NCBI GenBank assembly: GCA_934098295.1 | Contig: CAKONV010000007.1 | Span: 20,778-84,777 of the forward strand | Length of the DNA stretch: 64,000 nucleotides | Reading direction: 5' to 3' | Origin: an uncultured Bacilli bacterium | GTDB taxonomy: Bacteria > Bacillota_I > Bacilli_A > ML615J-28 > CAG-313 | In this document: piece by piece, positions 17,132-25,280 of the stretch | How positions within the stretch are numbered: the first letter of the stretch is position 1 | How the letters are laid out: each line of letters begins with the position of its first letter | Position numbers and translations under genes: made by a program | The notes under the pieces: model-generated | Database searches by the model: none | The model's input: the letters and a program-made list of their open reading frames with translations, nothing else | What the model was told of the DNA's origin: nothing

Positions 17132-18955
17132 TTATAGACCTAATTCAGCTAAAGCGTTTGTATAAACAGCTTGAATTTCTTTTAATTTAACAGCAGCTGA
17201 GTCATCGCCTTTAATAATACTTGCAGCGATAGGCCAGAAACCATTTTCACCGAAGTGAGAACCACCACCAACTGTCATTGATAGAGTTTCCATTAATTCA
17301 TAGTAAGTTAATGAACTATCTTGAACTGACATAACAACGTCACAGAAAATAGTTTCATCAAATTTCTTACGTAATGATGCATAGTATGCTTCATCAGCTG
17401 TACTTGAAACTTTTTCTTCAGGGTCTTTACCAACACCAGAAACTAAATCATACATAATATGGAATGCAACTTCAGGAGTGATGTTATTAGCACCATTTTG
17501 GAAGTTCATAATTGAATAGTTAGAAGTACCAGTATAAGGAATGAAGAATTTACTTGAATTAGTCATATCTAAACCATAGATTGGTTCACCAGCATCAGTT
17601 GTAAGAGTAGTCTTACCATCAGCTTTCTTAAGTGGAGTTTTAACTTCTACAGTATTACCTTCAGTATCAGTATATGAATAAGGAGCTGTATAAGGTTTTA
17701 CATCATTTGAATCATCCATTGGATAAGGAACTACACCAATATGATCATCACCTAGTTTACTTTGGTCGAAACGAGTTGTATCTTTAACGAACCATAATGA
17801 ACCAGTAGCCATGATAGTTTTACCAGTTAAGAAATCAGTAGTAACATCACTTGTACCATGACTTGTACTCCAGAAGCCACCTTTGTATAATGTTCTCATT
17901 TCATCAAAGATAGCAGCTTGTTTACTACCAGCAAATAATACTCTTGATGTTTGAGCATTAACTAATTTTAAACCTTGAGCAGCAGTTGCACCAATGAAGA
18001 ATTCAGCAGCACCAGCATCGATTACTTTTCCATCTGGTTCTACTTTTGCTAATTCAGTTTGTGCAGATCTAACCCATTCTTTAAATTTAGACCAAGTCCA
18101 TTGACCTTTGAACCATAATTCAGCAGGATCTTCAACACCACATCTATTAACTAAGCCAACATTGTAGTATAAGAAGTTATCAGGACGAGCTGTACCAGGA
18201 GCATAACCATAAACTTTTTTGTTAACAGTCATACTTTCGCTAACAGCTTTAGCTTGTTCATAACCAGCTTCTTTGAATGCATCAGTAAGTGGAGCTAATG
18301 CTTTAGCTTTTACTAATGTAGGAATCCATTGTGAAGCAATATTTACAACATATACACTGCTCTTGTTTAAAGAACCATCTACATAACCGTCTTTAATAAA
18401 TTTAACACGGTCTGGTCCCCAAGAAGCATTATCATTCCATTCACTATAAACGATATCTACACTATATGCAGATTCAACCATTGAAAGGTGAGTTTGTAAT
18501 GCAATCTTATGATCACCAGTATATCCAGCAACAAATGGGTCAAATTCTTCAACTGGTTTTACTTTGATAAGGAATTTCATTCCATTACCATTGAAGTTGA
18601 TTTGGTTAAGAGTCCATTTAGGCTCGTAATCACCACCAGTACTTGCAGTCCATTTAGCATAAAGATATAAATCACCTTTTGTAGTAGCAGAAATTTTACT
18701 GATTGCAGAACCAGTGAGGTCTTTATTTGTGTACCATCCACCAAAAGTATTACCATCTTTTGTTGGAGCAGCTAAAGAAACTTCTACACCTTCAGTGTAT
18801 TCAGTAGGGTTAGCAGAACTATTAGTACCACCATTTAATTCATACTTAATTTGATAAGTATTTTTCTTATTGTTATTCTTCTTACATGAAGCGATAAAGA
18901 AAATAGCAATGATAGCAGCTAATAAAACAAATGTCTTTTTAACTTGTTTTTTCAT
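17132..18955 (-). CDS. Sugar ABC transporter substrate-binding lipoprotein with an N-terminal InlB-type repeat
   Basis: 607 residues, longer than the usual 420-550. A signal peptide ends in the lipobox IASC (Cys24), followed by a short Lys/Asn linker. Residues about 35-101 form a Listeria-Bacteroides (InlB B) repeat: YELNGGT, GNTFGGWYT and LYLYAKW. The rest is a periplasmic-binding-protein fold with SQWIPTLVKAKALAPLT, NFLYYNVGLVNRCGVEDPAELW and the TGSLWFVKD segment. It would be tethered to the outer membrane face and deliver a carbohydrate to an ABC importer. It is alone with the GNAT gene; the matching permeases are probably those at 28274-30491. AAAGGATT precedes the ATG. Confidence 0.88.
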   Translation of the reverse strand: MKKQVKKTFVLLAAIIAIFFIASCKKNNNKKNTYQIKYELNGGTNSSANPTEYTEGVEVSLAAPTKDGNTFGGWYTNKDLTGSAISKISATTKGDLYLYAKWTASTGGDYEPKWTLNQINFNGNGMKFLIKVKPVEEFDPFVAGYTGDHKIALQTHLSMVESAYSVDIVYSEWNDNASWGPDRVKFIKDGYVDGSLNKSSVYVVNIASQWIPTLVKAKALAPLTDAFKEAGYEQAKAVSESMTVNKKVYGYAPGTARPDNFLYYNVGLVNRCGVEDPAELWFKGQWTWSKFKEWVRSAQTELAKVEPDGKVIDAGAAEFFIGATAAQGLKLVNAQTSRVLFAGSKQAAIFDEMRTLYKGGFWSTSHGTSDVTTDFLTGKTIMATGSLWFVKDTTRFDQSKLGDDHIGVVPYPMDDSNDVKPYTAPYSYTDTEGNTVEVKTPLKKADGKTTLTTDAGEPIYGLDMTNSSKFFIPYTGTSNYSIMNFQNGANNITPEVAFHIMYDLVSGVGKDPEEKVSSTADEAYYASLRKKFDETIFCDVVMSVQDSSLTYYELMETLSMTVGGGSHFGENGFWPIAASIIKGDDSAAVKLKEIQAVYTNALAELGL

Positions 18956-18969
18956 TTTTTAATCCTTTC

Positions 18970-19920
18970 TTAATCTTTTAATTTTTTTTCTAAATCATAG
19001 TATGATTTCCATACTTCAAACCCCATGTGACGGTAAAATTCTAAAAGTCCCGTCCAATCAATAATAATGTCGCTAACATGATAATTTGTGTTAAGATAAT
19101 TAACCGCACTAGCAACAAGGTCATAACCTAAATTTAATCCTCTATAGTTGGGGTCAACACCTAAAGGACCAATTCCACCAAGGCGTTCGAATCGTTTACG
19201 CCAAGTTAAGCTATAACTAATCAATTTTTCTTTTGTTTCAGGATTTGTAACCTTTGCAAAAGCACAAATTTCCTCTTTATTATTTAAACCAATAAGATAT
19301 TCACTTCCATCGCCACCACAATTAAAATATTCAACCATTTCTTCTTTCCAACGGCCAGGCCAAATTCGATTCATAAACGCAATCAAATTTTCTTTGTCCG
19401 AGATTCTTGCAGTTCTAAAAACATAATTAGGATTCATAATTGGTAATAAATTTTTGTCCCGCCTGATTAAATCGAAGGAACTATGGGTATAAATATAACC
19501 TCTTTTTTCAAACCATGGTAAAAATGCTTTTAAATCTACGGGTAAACCTGGAAAATAAGTATGACAATCCTTTCCAAGGTTTATAAGGCTTTTTCCTTCA
19601 CGAATAAAGATACTTTCCACTTTATTTAATAAAGCTGAGCCAATTCCTCTATTACGATATTTCTTTGCTACAAACATTAAGCTAATCCATGCATATTTAT
19701 CGTAAGAAGGAACTATGAAATCTTCTTGCCAAATCTTGCCTATGATAAAGCCAACAATTTTTTCATCTTCAATGGCTACTAAACTTGCCTCATCAAATGC
19801 GTTTTCTAAATTACGAACAAATAGTTCTTCTGTAATTGGAAATATATATCCGTATTCTTCATTCCATAACTGATATATGCTACTATAATCAGTTATATTA
19901 CTTATAAGTTCAAATTTCAT
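18970..19920 (-). CDS. Tandem GNAT-family N-acetyltransferase
   Basis: 316 residues made of two acetyltransferase domains. The first (about 1-150) has ISLMFVAKKYRNRGIGSALL, the acetyl-CoA-binding R/QxxGxG/A loop. The second (about 170-316) has IGPLGVDPNYRGLNLGYDL and ends in WTGLLEFYRHMGFEVW. A TTG at 19926 is possible; the ATG at 19920 is preferred, and neither has a strong ribosome-binding site. It sits 14 bases before the binding-lipoprotein gene and 60 bases after the surface-protein gene. The substrate is unknown. An amino-sugar or peptide acceptor would suit the setting, but that is a guess. Confidence 0.8.
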   Translation of the reverse strand: MKFELISNITDYSSIYQLWNEEYGYIFPITEELFVRNLENAFDEASLVAIEDEKIVGFIIGKIWQEDFIVPSYDKYAWISLMFVAKKYRNRGIGSALLNKVESIFIREGKSLINLGKDCHTYFPGLPVDLKAFLPWFEKRGYIYTHSSFDLIRRDKNLLPIMNPNYVFRTARISDKENLIAFMNRIWPGRWKEEMVEYFNCGGDGSEYLIGLNNKEEICAFAKVTNPETKEKLISYSLTWRKRFERLGGIGPLGVDPNYRGLNLGYDLVASAVNYLNTNYHVSDIIIDWTGLLEFYRHMGFEVWKSYYDLEKKLKD

Positions 19921-19980
19921 AATCAATTTTTTAAAAATAGAAGGATGAAGTTGCCCTCACCCCTCATAACAACTAATCAA

Positions 19981-22788
19981 TTAGTGTTTTTTTCTTAAGA
20001 ATACTACTAATAAACTTGTAGCAGCTAAGAATTCAACGATGATTGCGCTCTTAGAACCACATTTTTTACTATTAGCTTTTACTAAATCTTCAATTTCTTG
20101 AACTTTATCAGCTAATTCTTCAACTGTTTCTTTAACAGAAGAAAGTTCTTTTGTTACACTAGTTAGTGCATTATTAATAGTATCTACTTTCTTAGTTTCA
20201 TCATCACTTAATGCTTTAGAAACGTATACTGTATAACTTGCTTCAGTAGAGTTACCAGCTAAGTCAGAAACTGTAACTGTTACTTCATACTTACCAGGTT
20301 TAGTAGTATCGATTTCTGGGCTTGTTTCACCAACGCACCAGTTTCTTACAGAACCGCTTAATAAGTTACCATCAACAGCATCATAAGCATAGTCAATACC
20401 CATAGTAGCATCGAATGTACCACCGAATGGAATTGTTACATCATGAGTTGAAACGAATGGAGCAGTCATATCTTCAATACTTACTGTGAATGCTTTAGAA
20501 ATAAATTTCTTATCATTGTAAACTGTAGCAACAACTGTATGGTTACCTTCAGTAATTGCAGTTTCAGCACTGAATGGAAGACCATCCCAAGTGAAAGTTA
20601 CTTTGTGGTTAAGGCTTAAATCGTTAACTGAACCATCTGAAGTAGTTACAAATGTATCAGGATTAACTGAAGGAATTATTACTTTACCATCTTCTAGTTT
20701 AGGTGTAATAATTAATGCGCCTTTATTTACTTTCATTCTAGGAGTAAATTCATCAACGATTACATAATCGATTACTAATGTAGATTTATTATTGTTTACA
20801 GTATTAATAGCTGTATATTCAACACTATATTTTGTATTTACTGGAGCGTCAGCGCATTCGATTACATAATCTTCCCATTTAGCAGATTTTAAGCAATCAG
20901 CAGCATTAGTCCAGTCAGCTTTAGATGCAGGCCAGCCAGTAATTTCAGGTTTTTGAGCTAAGAAGCCCCATAAACTGTATGTGAAGTTACCAGGAGAAGC
21001 ACATCCACCAGTTCCTACGTTAATGCCTAATGCAGGAGCTTTGAATGCCATATATTCAAATAACCATGTCCATTTTTCGCCCATATCAACACCATCAACT
21101 GTAGTCTTTAAGAAACTAATCTTTTGATATGTACTACCAGTGAAGATGTAGTTATTAACTTGAGTGTACCAAGCACTATCAGTACCAGGTTTTGCTAATG
21201 TTGTATCTGGCATAGGAACTTCAACATAACCGCCGCCTTCTTTACCATTATTTTGTTTTAAAGTAGCATTTAAGTCTTTAATGAAGTCAACAACTAAATC
21301 ATCGAAACTATTATATTTAGCAGGTTGAACAACTGTACCACCATTAACTTTTACGTATAATTGAAGAACTGAAGTATCTGATTGATATGAATCAATATTG
21401 CCTTCAGTAGCCCAATATTTAGCTAAACCTGAATAAACTGCATTTTTACCAGGAATGATTGTGTTACCTTTCATTACTTCGATAACATTTTTACCATCCA
21501 TATATCTGTAGTTTTGGTTATTGTAAACTGCATCATTTTCATAAACTGGTTTTGCAGAGAAGTTGTAAGTAGCAGTTCTTTGAACACCTTTACCATCAAA
21601 TAATTTTTGACCATAATGGTAACCGCTAATTAACATATCAGCAAATGATACATACATATCATTGATACCTTTATCAAGGTAACCAAAGTCATATAATACG
21701 CCGCCTTCAGGTACGATAATGTTTCTTGCAACTGAACGATAAGTAGCAGCTGTAGGTTCAGGTAAACCTTGAGCTTTACAAGTTTCAGTATAAACTTCTA
21801 ATTGAGCATCAGTTAAATTACCATTTTTACCTTCACCACTAACGAATGCGATACACATATAACCGCCTTCTTGTTCCCAAGAGTAATCCCATTTGTTAGC
21901 ATCCCAACCTTCAGAAAGGTAAGCAACTGTATTTACTGTTGAAGCATCATAAGATTCACTATCAAACCATTGCCATAATACACGGTTGTAAACATAGTTA
22001 TCATATTCTTTTTCAACTGTAGTTCCATCAGCTTGAGTTTCTTCAACTTTTACTTTATCACAAGTAACGCCTTCACCAGCTTTTGTAACTACACCATCAA
22101 CATAACAGTATTCAGCAGGGAATAATACTTTTCCATCTGCACCATTGATGAATGATCCAGTTGCAGAGTTTGAATTTTGATATAATACATCACCACCAAG
22201 ACCTCTAACTACACGGCCTTCTCCATCAAATACTAAGATACGGTTGTAATAGTTACCACCTTGAGTAGCACCTAAACCAATTTCAGTAGCATCAAAAGTA
22301 AGAGTTTTACCAGACATATTAGTCATGAAGTGAGATAGTGAAGGGTCAGCAAATCCTTCTTTTTTACCCCATTTTGATCCATCTTTTCTCTTGAATACAA
22401 CTTTACCGTCTTCTTCAAATAAACCACCGATGTTGTTACCAGCACCAGCATTATCAGCAGATGTTGAACCAGAAAAATAAATAGCATATTCTTTACCAGT
22501 TAAATTACCGTTACCATCTAATTGTTTAACTTGTAATCTAGTTTCGTTCCAAGGATATCTACGGCTTGAACCGCCCCAGTTTTCATCATTTTTTGAAGCA
22601 TTATCATAGAAATTAGGGAATGTAGTATAAATACTATTCATTATATACATTGGAATTTCATTTTCACTTAAAGTTGGGTCTTCAGTAAATAATTCGCTTG
22701 CAGATACATTTGAAGCGGATTTACTATTTAAGCCAACTAGAGCAATTGTAAGTGCAAATACACTTAAAATAGCAAAAACTTTTTTCAT
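19981..22788 (-). CDS. Large secreted surface protein with Ig-like domain and C-terminal Cys/hydrophobic anchor
   Basis: 935 residues. The chosen ATG at 22788 has AGGAGG 12 bases upstream and begins a clean signal peptide (MKKVFAILSVFALTIALVGL); an in-frame start 30 codons earlier would bury it. I recognise no catalytic domain in the central 600 residues. Near 760-880 there is an Ig-like segment (DMTAPFVSTHDVTIPFGGTFD ... VSDLAGNSTEASYTVYVS), typical of cell-surface adhesins and glycosidases. A short coiled coil (TKELSSVKETVEELADKVQEI) precedes the tail with Cys910 in KKCGSKSA, a hydrophobic FLAATSLLVVFL and LRKKH. The same tail occurs on two other proteins here. A CcpA-type operator overlaps its promoter. 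Confidence 0.75.
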   Translation of the reverse strand: MKKVFAILSVFALTIALVGLNSKSASNVSASELFTEDPTLSENEIPMYIMNSIYTTFPNFYDNASKNDENWGGSSRRYPWNETRLQVKQLDGNGNLTGKEYAIYFSGSTSADNAGAGNNIGGLFEEDGKVVFKRKDGSKWGKKEGFADPSLSHFMTNMSGKTLTFDATEIGLGATQGGNYYNRILVFDGEGRVVRGLGGDVLYQNSNSATGSFINGADGKVLFPAEYCYVDGVVTKAGEGVTCDKVKVEETQADGTTVEKEYDNYVYNRVLWQWFDSESYDASTVNTVAYLSEGWDANKWDYSWEQEGGYMCIAFVSGEGKNGNLTDAQLEVYTETCKAQGLPEPTAATYRSVARNIIVPEGGVLYDFGYLDKGINDMYVSFADMLISGYHYGQKLFDGKGVQRTATYNFSAKPVYENDAVYNNQNYRYMDGKNVIEVMKGNTIIPGKNAVYSGLAKYWATEGNIDSYQSDTSVLQLYVKVNGGTVVQPAKYNSFDDLVVDFIKDLNATLKQNNGKEGGGYVEVPMPDTTLAKPGTDSAWYTQVNNYIFTGSTYQKISFLKTTVDGVDMGEKWTWLFEYMAFKAPALGINVGTGGCASPGNFTYSLWGFLAQKPEITGWPASKADWTNAADCLKSAKWEDYVIECADAPVNTKYSVEYTAINTVNNNKSTLVIDYVIVDEFTPRMKVNKGALIITPKLEDGKVIIPSVNPDTFVTTSDGSVNDLSLNHKVTFTWDGLPFSAETAITEGNHTVVATVYNDKKFISKAFTVSIEDMTAPFVSTHDVTIPFGGTFDATMGIDYAYDAVDGNLLSGSVRNWCVGETSPEIDTTKPGKYEVTVTVSDLAGNSTEASYTVYVSKALSDDETKKVDTINNALTSVTKELSSVKETVEELADKVQEIEDLVKANSKKCGSKSAIIVEFLAATSLLVVFLRKKH

Positions 22789-22817
22789 AAAATTAATTTT
22801 CCTCCTATTTATAGATT

Positions 22818-22831
22818 TGAAAGCGTTTGCG
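22818..22831 (-). promoter_or_regulatory. cre-like (CcpA-type) operator at the surface-protein promoter
   Basis: TGAAAGCGTTTGCG (read on the plus strand) matches the catabolite-response element consensus WTGNAANCGNWNNCW at all but the last base. It begins about 6 bases after the -10 of the minus-strand promoter, so a bound repressor would block initiation. Confidence 0.65.
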
Positions 22832-22836
22832 GTTAT

Positions 22837-22845
22837 ATTATAACA
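22837..22845 (-). promoter_or_regulatory. Extended -10 promoter of the surface-protein unit
   Basis: TGTTATAAT on the minus strand, with TATAAT at 22837-22842. The cre-like element lies immediately downstream. Confidence 0.6.
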
Positions 22846-22903
22846 CATGAAAGAAAAACTTGCAATAAGAAAGAACATTTTTTTTATACTTTTTTTTCCA
22901 ATT

Positions 22904-22950
22904 GCAAAAAAAAGGCTAAAATCAAGATTTTTTGTCTCATTTTAGCCTTA
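22904..22950 (-). terminator. Intrinsic terminator of the long amino-sugar operon
   Basis: AAGGCTAAAAT (22939-22949 on the minus strand) pairs with ATTTTAGCCTT (22912-22922) and runs into eight T. It closes the 22-kb operon after nagB. Confidence 0.88.
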
Positions 22951-22971
22951 AGATTTTTAATTATATAAAAA

Positions 22972-23700
22972 TTAGTTCATTTTTGAATATGCAGCTTCAT
23001 CAATGATTACCGTAACATCTGGATGATTATTTAATACTGAAGCAGGGAAATCAGTTGTAACTTTACCTTTTAAAAGGTTAACAACTGTATCAGCTTTATT
23101 AGTACCAGAAATTAACATAAGAATGCTTTTAGCTCTCATAATGTTAGCAATACCCATTGTCATAGCGTGAGTTGGAACTTCATCAATACTGTTGAAAAAA
23201 CGTTTATTATCTTGACGAGTTTTATCAGTTAAAGTTACTACAAATGTTTCTTGTTCAAATGGTGTACCTGGTTCATTGAAACCGATATGTCCATTAGCAC
23301 CAATTCCTAATAATTGTAAATCAATTGTAGTTTTATTTAATTCAGCAGTATATTTTTTTGCTTCTTCATCTAAGTTGCTACCTGGTGCAGCATATGGAAC
23401 ATGAGTGTTTTCTTCTTTGATATCTACATGGTTGAATAGATTGTCATGCATAAAATAGTAGTAACTTTGTGGATGTGTTCTTTCAATACCACAGTATTCA
23501 TCTAGATTGTATGTTTTAACATCTTTAAAAGAAATTTTGCCATCTTCATACATTCTTACCAAATTTTGATAAGTTCCAATAGGACTTGATCCTGTAGCTA
23601 ATCCTAAGGTACAAGCAGGATTTTCTTTAATTTTAGAGGCAAGAATTTCTGCTCCTAATTTGCTTAATTCATCATAGTTCTTAACAACAACAATTTTCAT
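22972..23700 (-). CDS. nagB: Glucosamine-6-phosphate deaminase
   Basis: NagB converts glucosamine-6-phosphate to fructose-6-phosphate and ammonia, the step where amino sugars enter glycolysis. It has 242 residues, the short Bacilli form. Signatures are LGLATGSSPIGTYQNL (about 33-48), YNLDEYCGI, HPQSYYYFMHDNLF and LGIGANGHIGFNEPGT with the catalytic residues. It is the last gene of the long operon, 16 bases after the GH3 gene, with AAGGAGAAG before the ATG. It fits the end point of GlcNAc and MurNAc catabolism; the deacetylase NagA is not in the window. Confidence 0.97.
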   Translation of the reverse strand: MKIVVVKNYDELSKLGAEILASKIKENPACTLGLATGSSPIGTYQNLVRMYEDGKISFKDVKTYNLDEYCGIERTHPQSYYYFMHDNLFNHVDIKEENTHVPYAAPGSNLDEEAKKYTAELNKTTIDLQLLGIGANGHIGFNEPGTPFEQETFVVTLTDKTRQDNKRFFNSIDEVPTHAMTMGIANIMRAKSILMLISGTNKADTVVNLLKGKVTTDFPASVLNNHPDVTVIIDEAAYSKMN

Positions 23701-23716
23701 TTTTTTACTTCTCCTT

Positions 23717-25279
23717 TTATTTGTTAAGTGTAACAGGAAGCTTACCTGTTGCTATTTTTTCTCCAGTTAATACTTTCGCTAACGCTTTAAAGGCAAGAAC
23801 GCTCGCCTCATAACTGCATAGATACGTGTTAACATCTAATACATTTAAGTCATAAGGGGTTCTTATTGCTGCAACAATTAATTTATCTTTATCAATTTTA
23901 TTAATTAATTCAGCTTGAGAAACGTTAAACGAAGCATTGTAACTACAGTATATTATTTTATCATATTCCTTTATTTTTTCAAGTAAATTGTCTGCCTCAT
24001 TTTCAGTTGGTGATATTGATATATAATGTTTATCAACCTTAAATGGGAAAAAGTCACCTAACGAATTTAAAGTGTTATCACTATTTTCAACAAGAGTAAC
24101 AACTTTTATCACTGGAAAGACAACTAATGTTTTTTCTTCTTTTTTAACAGGCAAAAGGTGATTTAAATCTTTTACTAAAGTTATCGAATCATCAGCAATT
24201 TCTTGAGCAAAATCCATTCTACTTTTAACTTCTAAATCATCTTTTATATCTCTAAAAGCATTTGCCATTTTTCCACATTGATACATTTCTTTATATTTTA
24301 AAATTCTCTCTACAGCACTATCTATTTTTTCCATAGATATTTTTCCTTCTTCAGCTAATCTTAACGCTGTAGATGCAAATTCCTTTTGACTCTTTATATC
24401 TCTTGCGCCACATAGAAGTAAAATATCACAACCAGAGTTAAAGCCATTTAGAACAATTTCTTCCATTGAATATCTACCCCAAACAGCTTGCATAGTTAAT
24501 GAATCCGTTACAACTAATCCTTTAAATCCTAGTTTTTCTCTTAAGAATTTTTGAATCACTTTTTCTGATAAGGTAGTCGGATATTTATCATCAATTTTAC
24601 TATACATAACATGACTAGCCATGATGCCTGGTAAGTTATCCTTAATGACTCTTTTAAATGGTACTAATTCAACTTTGTCTAATCTTGAAGCATCAAAATT
24701 TACAACTGGTAATCCTAAATGTGAATCAACGGCTGTATCACCATGACCTGGAAAATGTTTTACAGATGTCATAAGTTTGGCATCACTATATCCCTTAACG
24801 GCCATTTCCATATAATCAGCAACAACATCAGGGTTTTCTGAATAACTTCTAACATTAATAACCGGGTTAAGAGGGTTATTATTAACATCGCCATCTGGAG
24901 CAAAATTAAAGTTAAAGCCTAAATCTCTTAGTTCTCGCCCCATATTATAAGCCAACTTATAACTTGCATCAAGCATAGATGTAGCGCTAATTGCCATGGC
25001 ACCAGGTGATTGAGTAATTCCGGTCGTAACTCTTGCTACCATTCCGCCTTCTTGATCTAGAGCGATAAATGGAGGAATTTTAGCGTGGCTATTAATTTCC
25101 TTATTTAGTGAAAATACTTGTTCAACACTTTCACAATTATCTTTAAAATAGATTATTAGTCCAGCTTGGATTTCTTCTATTTGCATAGAAAGTTCATCTG
25201 AATAAGTAGTGCCGGCAAAGGCAAGACCTATCATTTGTCCAATTTTTTCTTTTAATGTCATTTTCTTGATGTCTATCAT
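23717..25279 (-). CDS. GH3 beta-N-acetylhexosaminidase, NagZ-like, without signal peptide
   Basis: 520 residues. The GH3 catalytic barrel shows ALDQEGGMVARV, the NagZ loop KHFPGHGDT (174-182) with the Asp-x-His pair Asp185/His187 used by NagZ enzymes, and the nucleophile Asp259 in VVTDSLTM. A C-terminal domain (about 350-520) carries DDSITLVKDLNHLLPV. It would release GlcNAc from peptidoglycan- or chitin-derived oligosaccharides. It has no signal peptide, so it is cytosolic, in contrast to the secreted Bacillus NagZ. It lies 1 base after the phosphodiester glycosidase gene and just before nagB. Confidence 0.9.
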   Translation of the reverse strand: MIDIKKMTLKEKIGQMIGLAFAGTTYSDELSMQIEEIQAGLIIYFKDNCESVEQVFSLNKEINSHAKIPPFIALDQEGGMVARVTTGITQSPGAMAISATSMLDASYKLAYNMGRELRDLGFNFNFAPDGDVNNNPLNPVINVRSYSENPDVVADYMEMAVKGYSDAKLMTSVKHFPGHGDTAVDSHLGLPVVNFDASRLDKVELVPFKRVIKDNLPGIMASHVMYSKIDDKYPTTLSEKVIQKFLREKLGFKGLVVTDSLTMQAVWGRYSMEEIVLNGFNSGCDILLLCGARDIKSQKEFASTALRLAEEGKISMEKIDSAVERILKYKEMYQCGKMANAFRDIKDDLEVKSRMDFAQEIADDSITLVKDLNHLLPVKKEEKTLVVFPVIKVVTLVENSDNTLNSLGDFFPFKVDKHYISISPTENEADNLLEKIKEYDKIIYCSYNASFNVSQAELINKIDKDKLIVAAIRTPYDLNVLDVNTYLCSYEASVLAFKALAKVLTGEKIATGKLPVTLNK

Positions 25280-25280
25280 T

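Noticed and set aside
19921..19980. Terminator between the surface-protein gene and the GNAT gene
   Set aside because: No stem longer than about four pairs could be drawn, so read-through into the GNAT and lipoprotein genes is likely.
22789..22878. N-terminal extension of the large surface protein by 30 codons
   Set aside because: The added codons span the cre-like element, the -10 and the ribosome-binding site, and would spoil the signal peptide.
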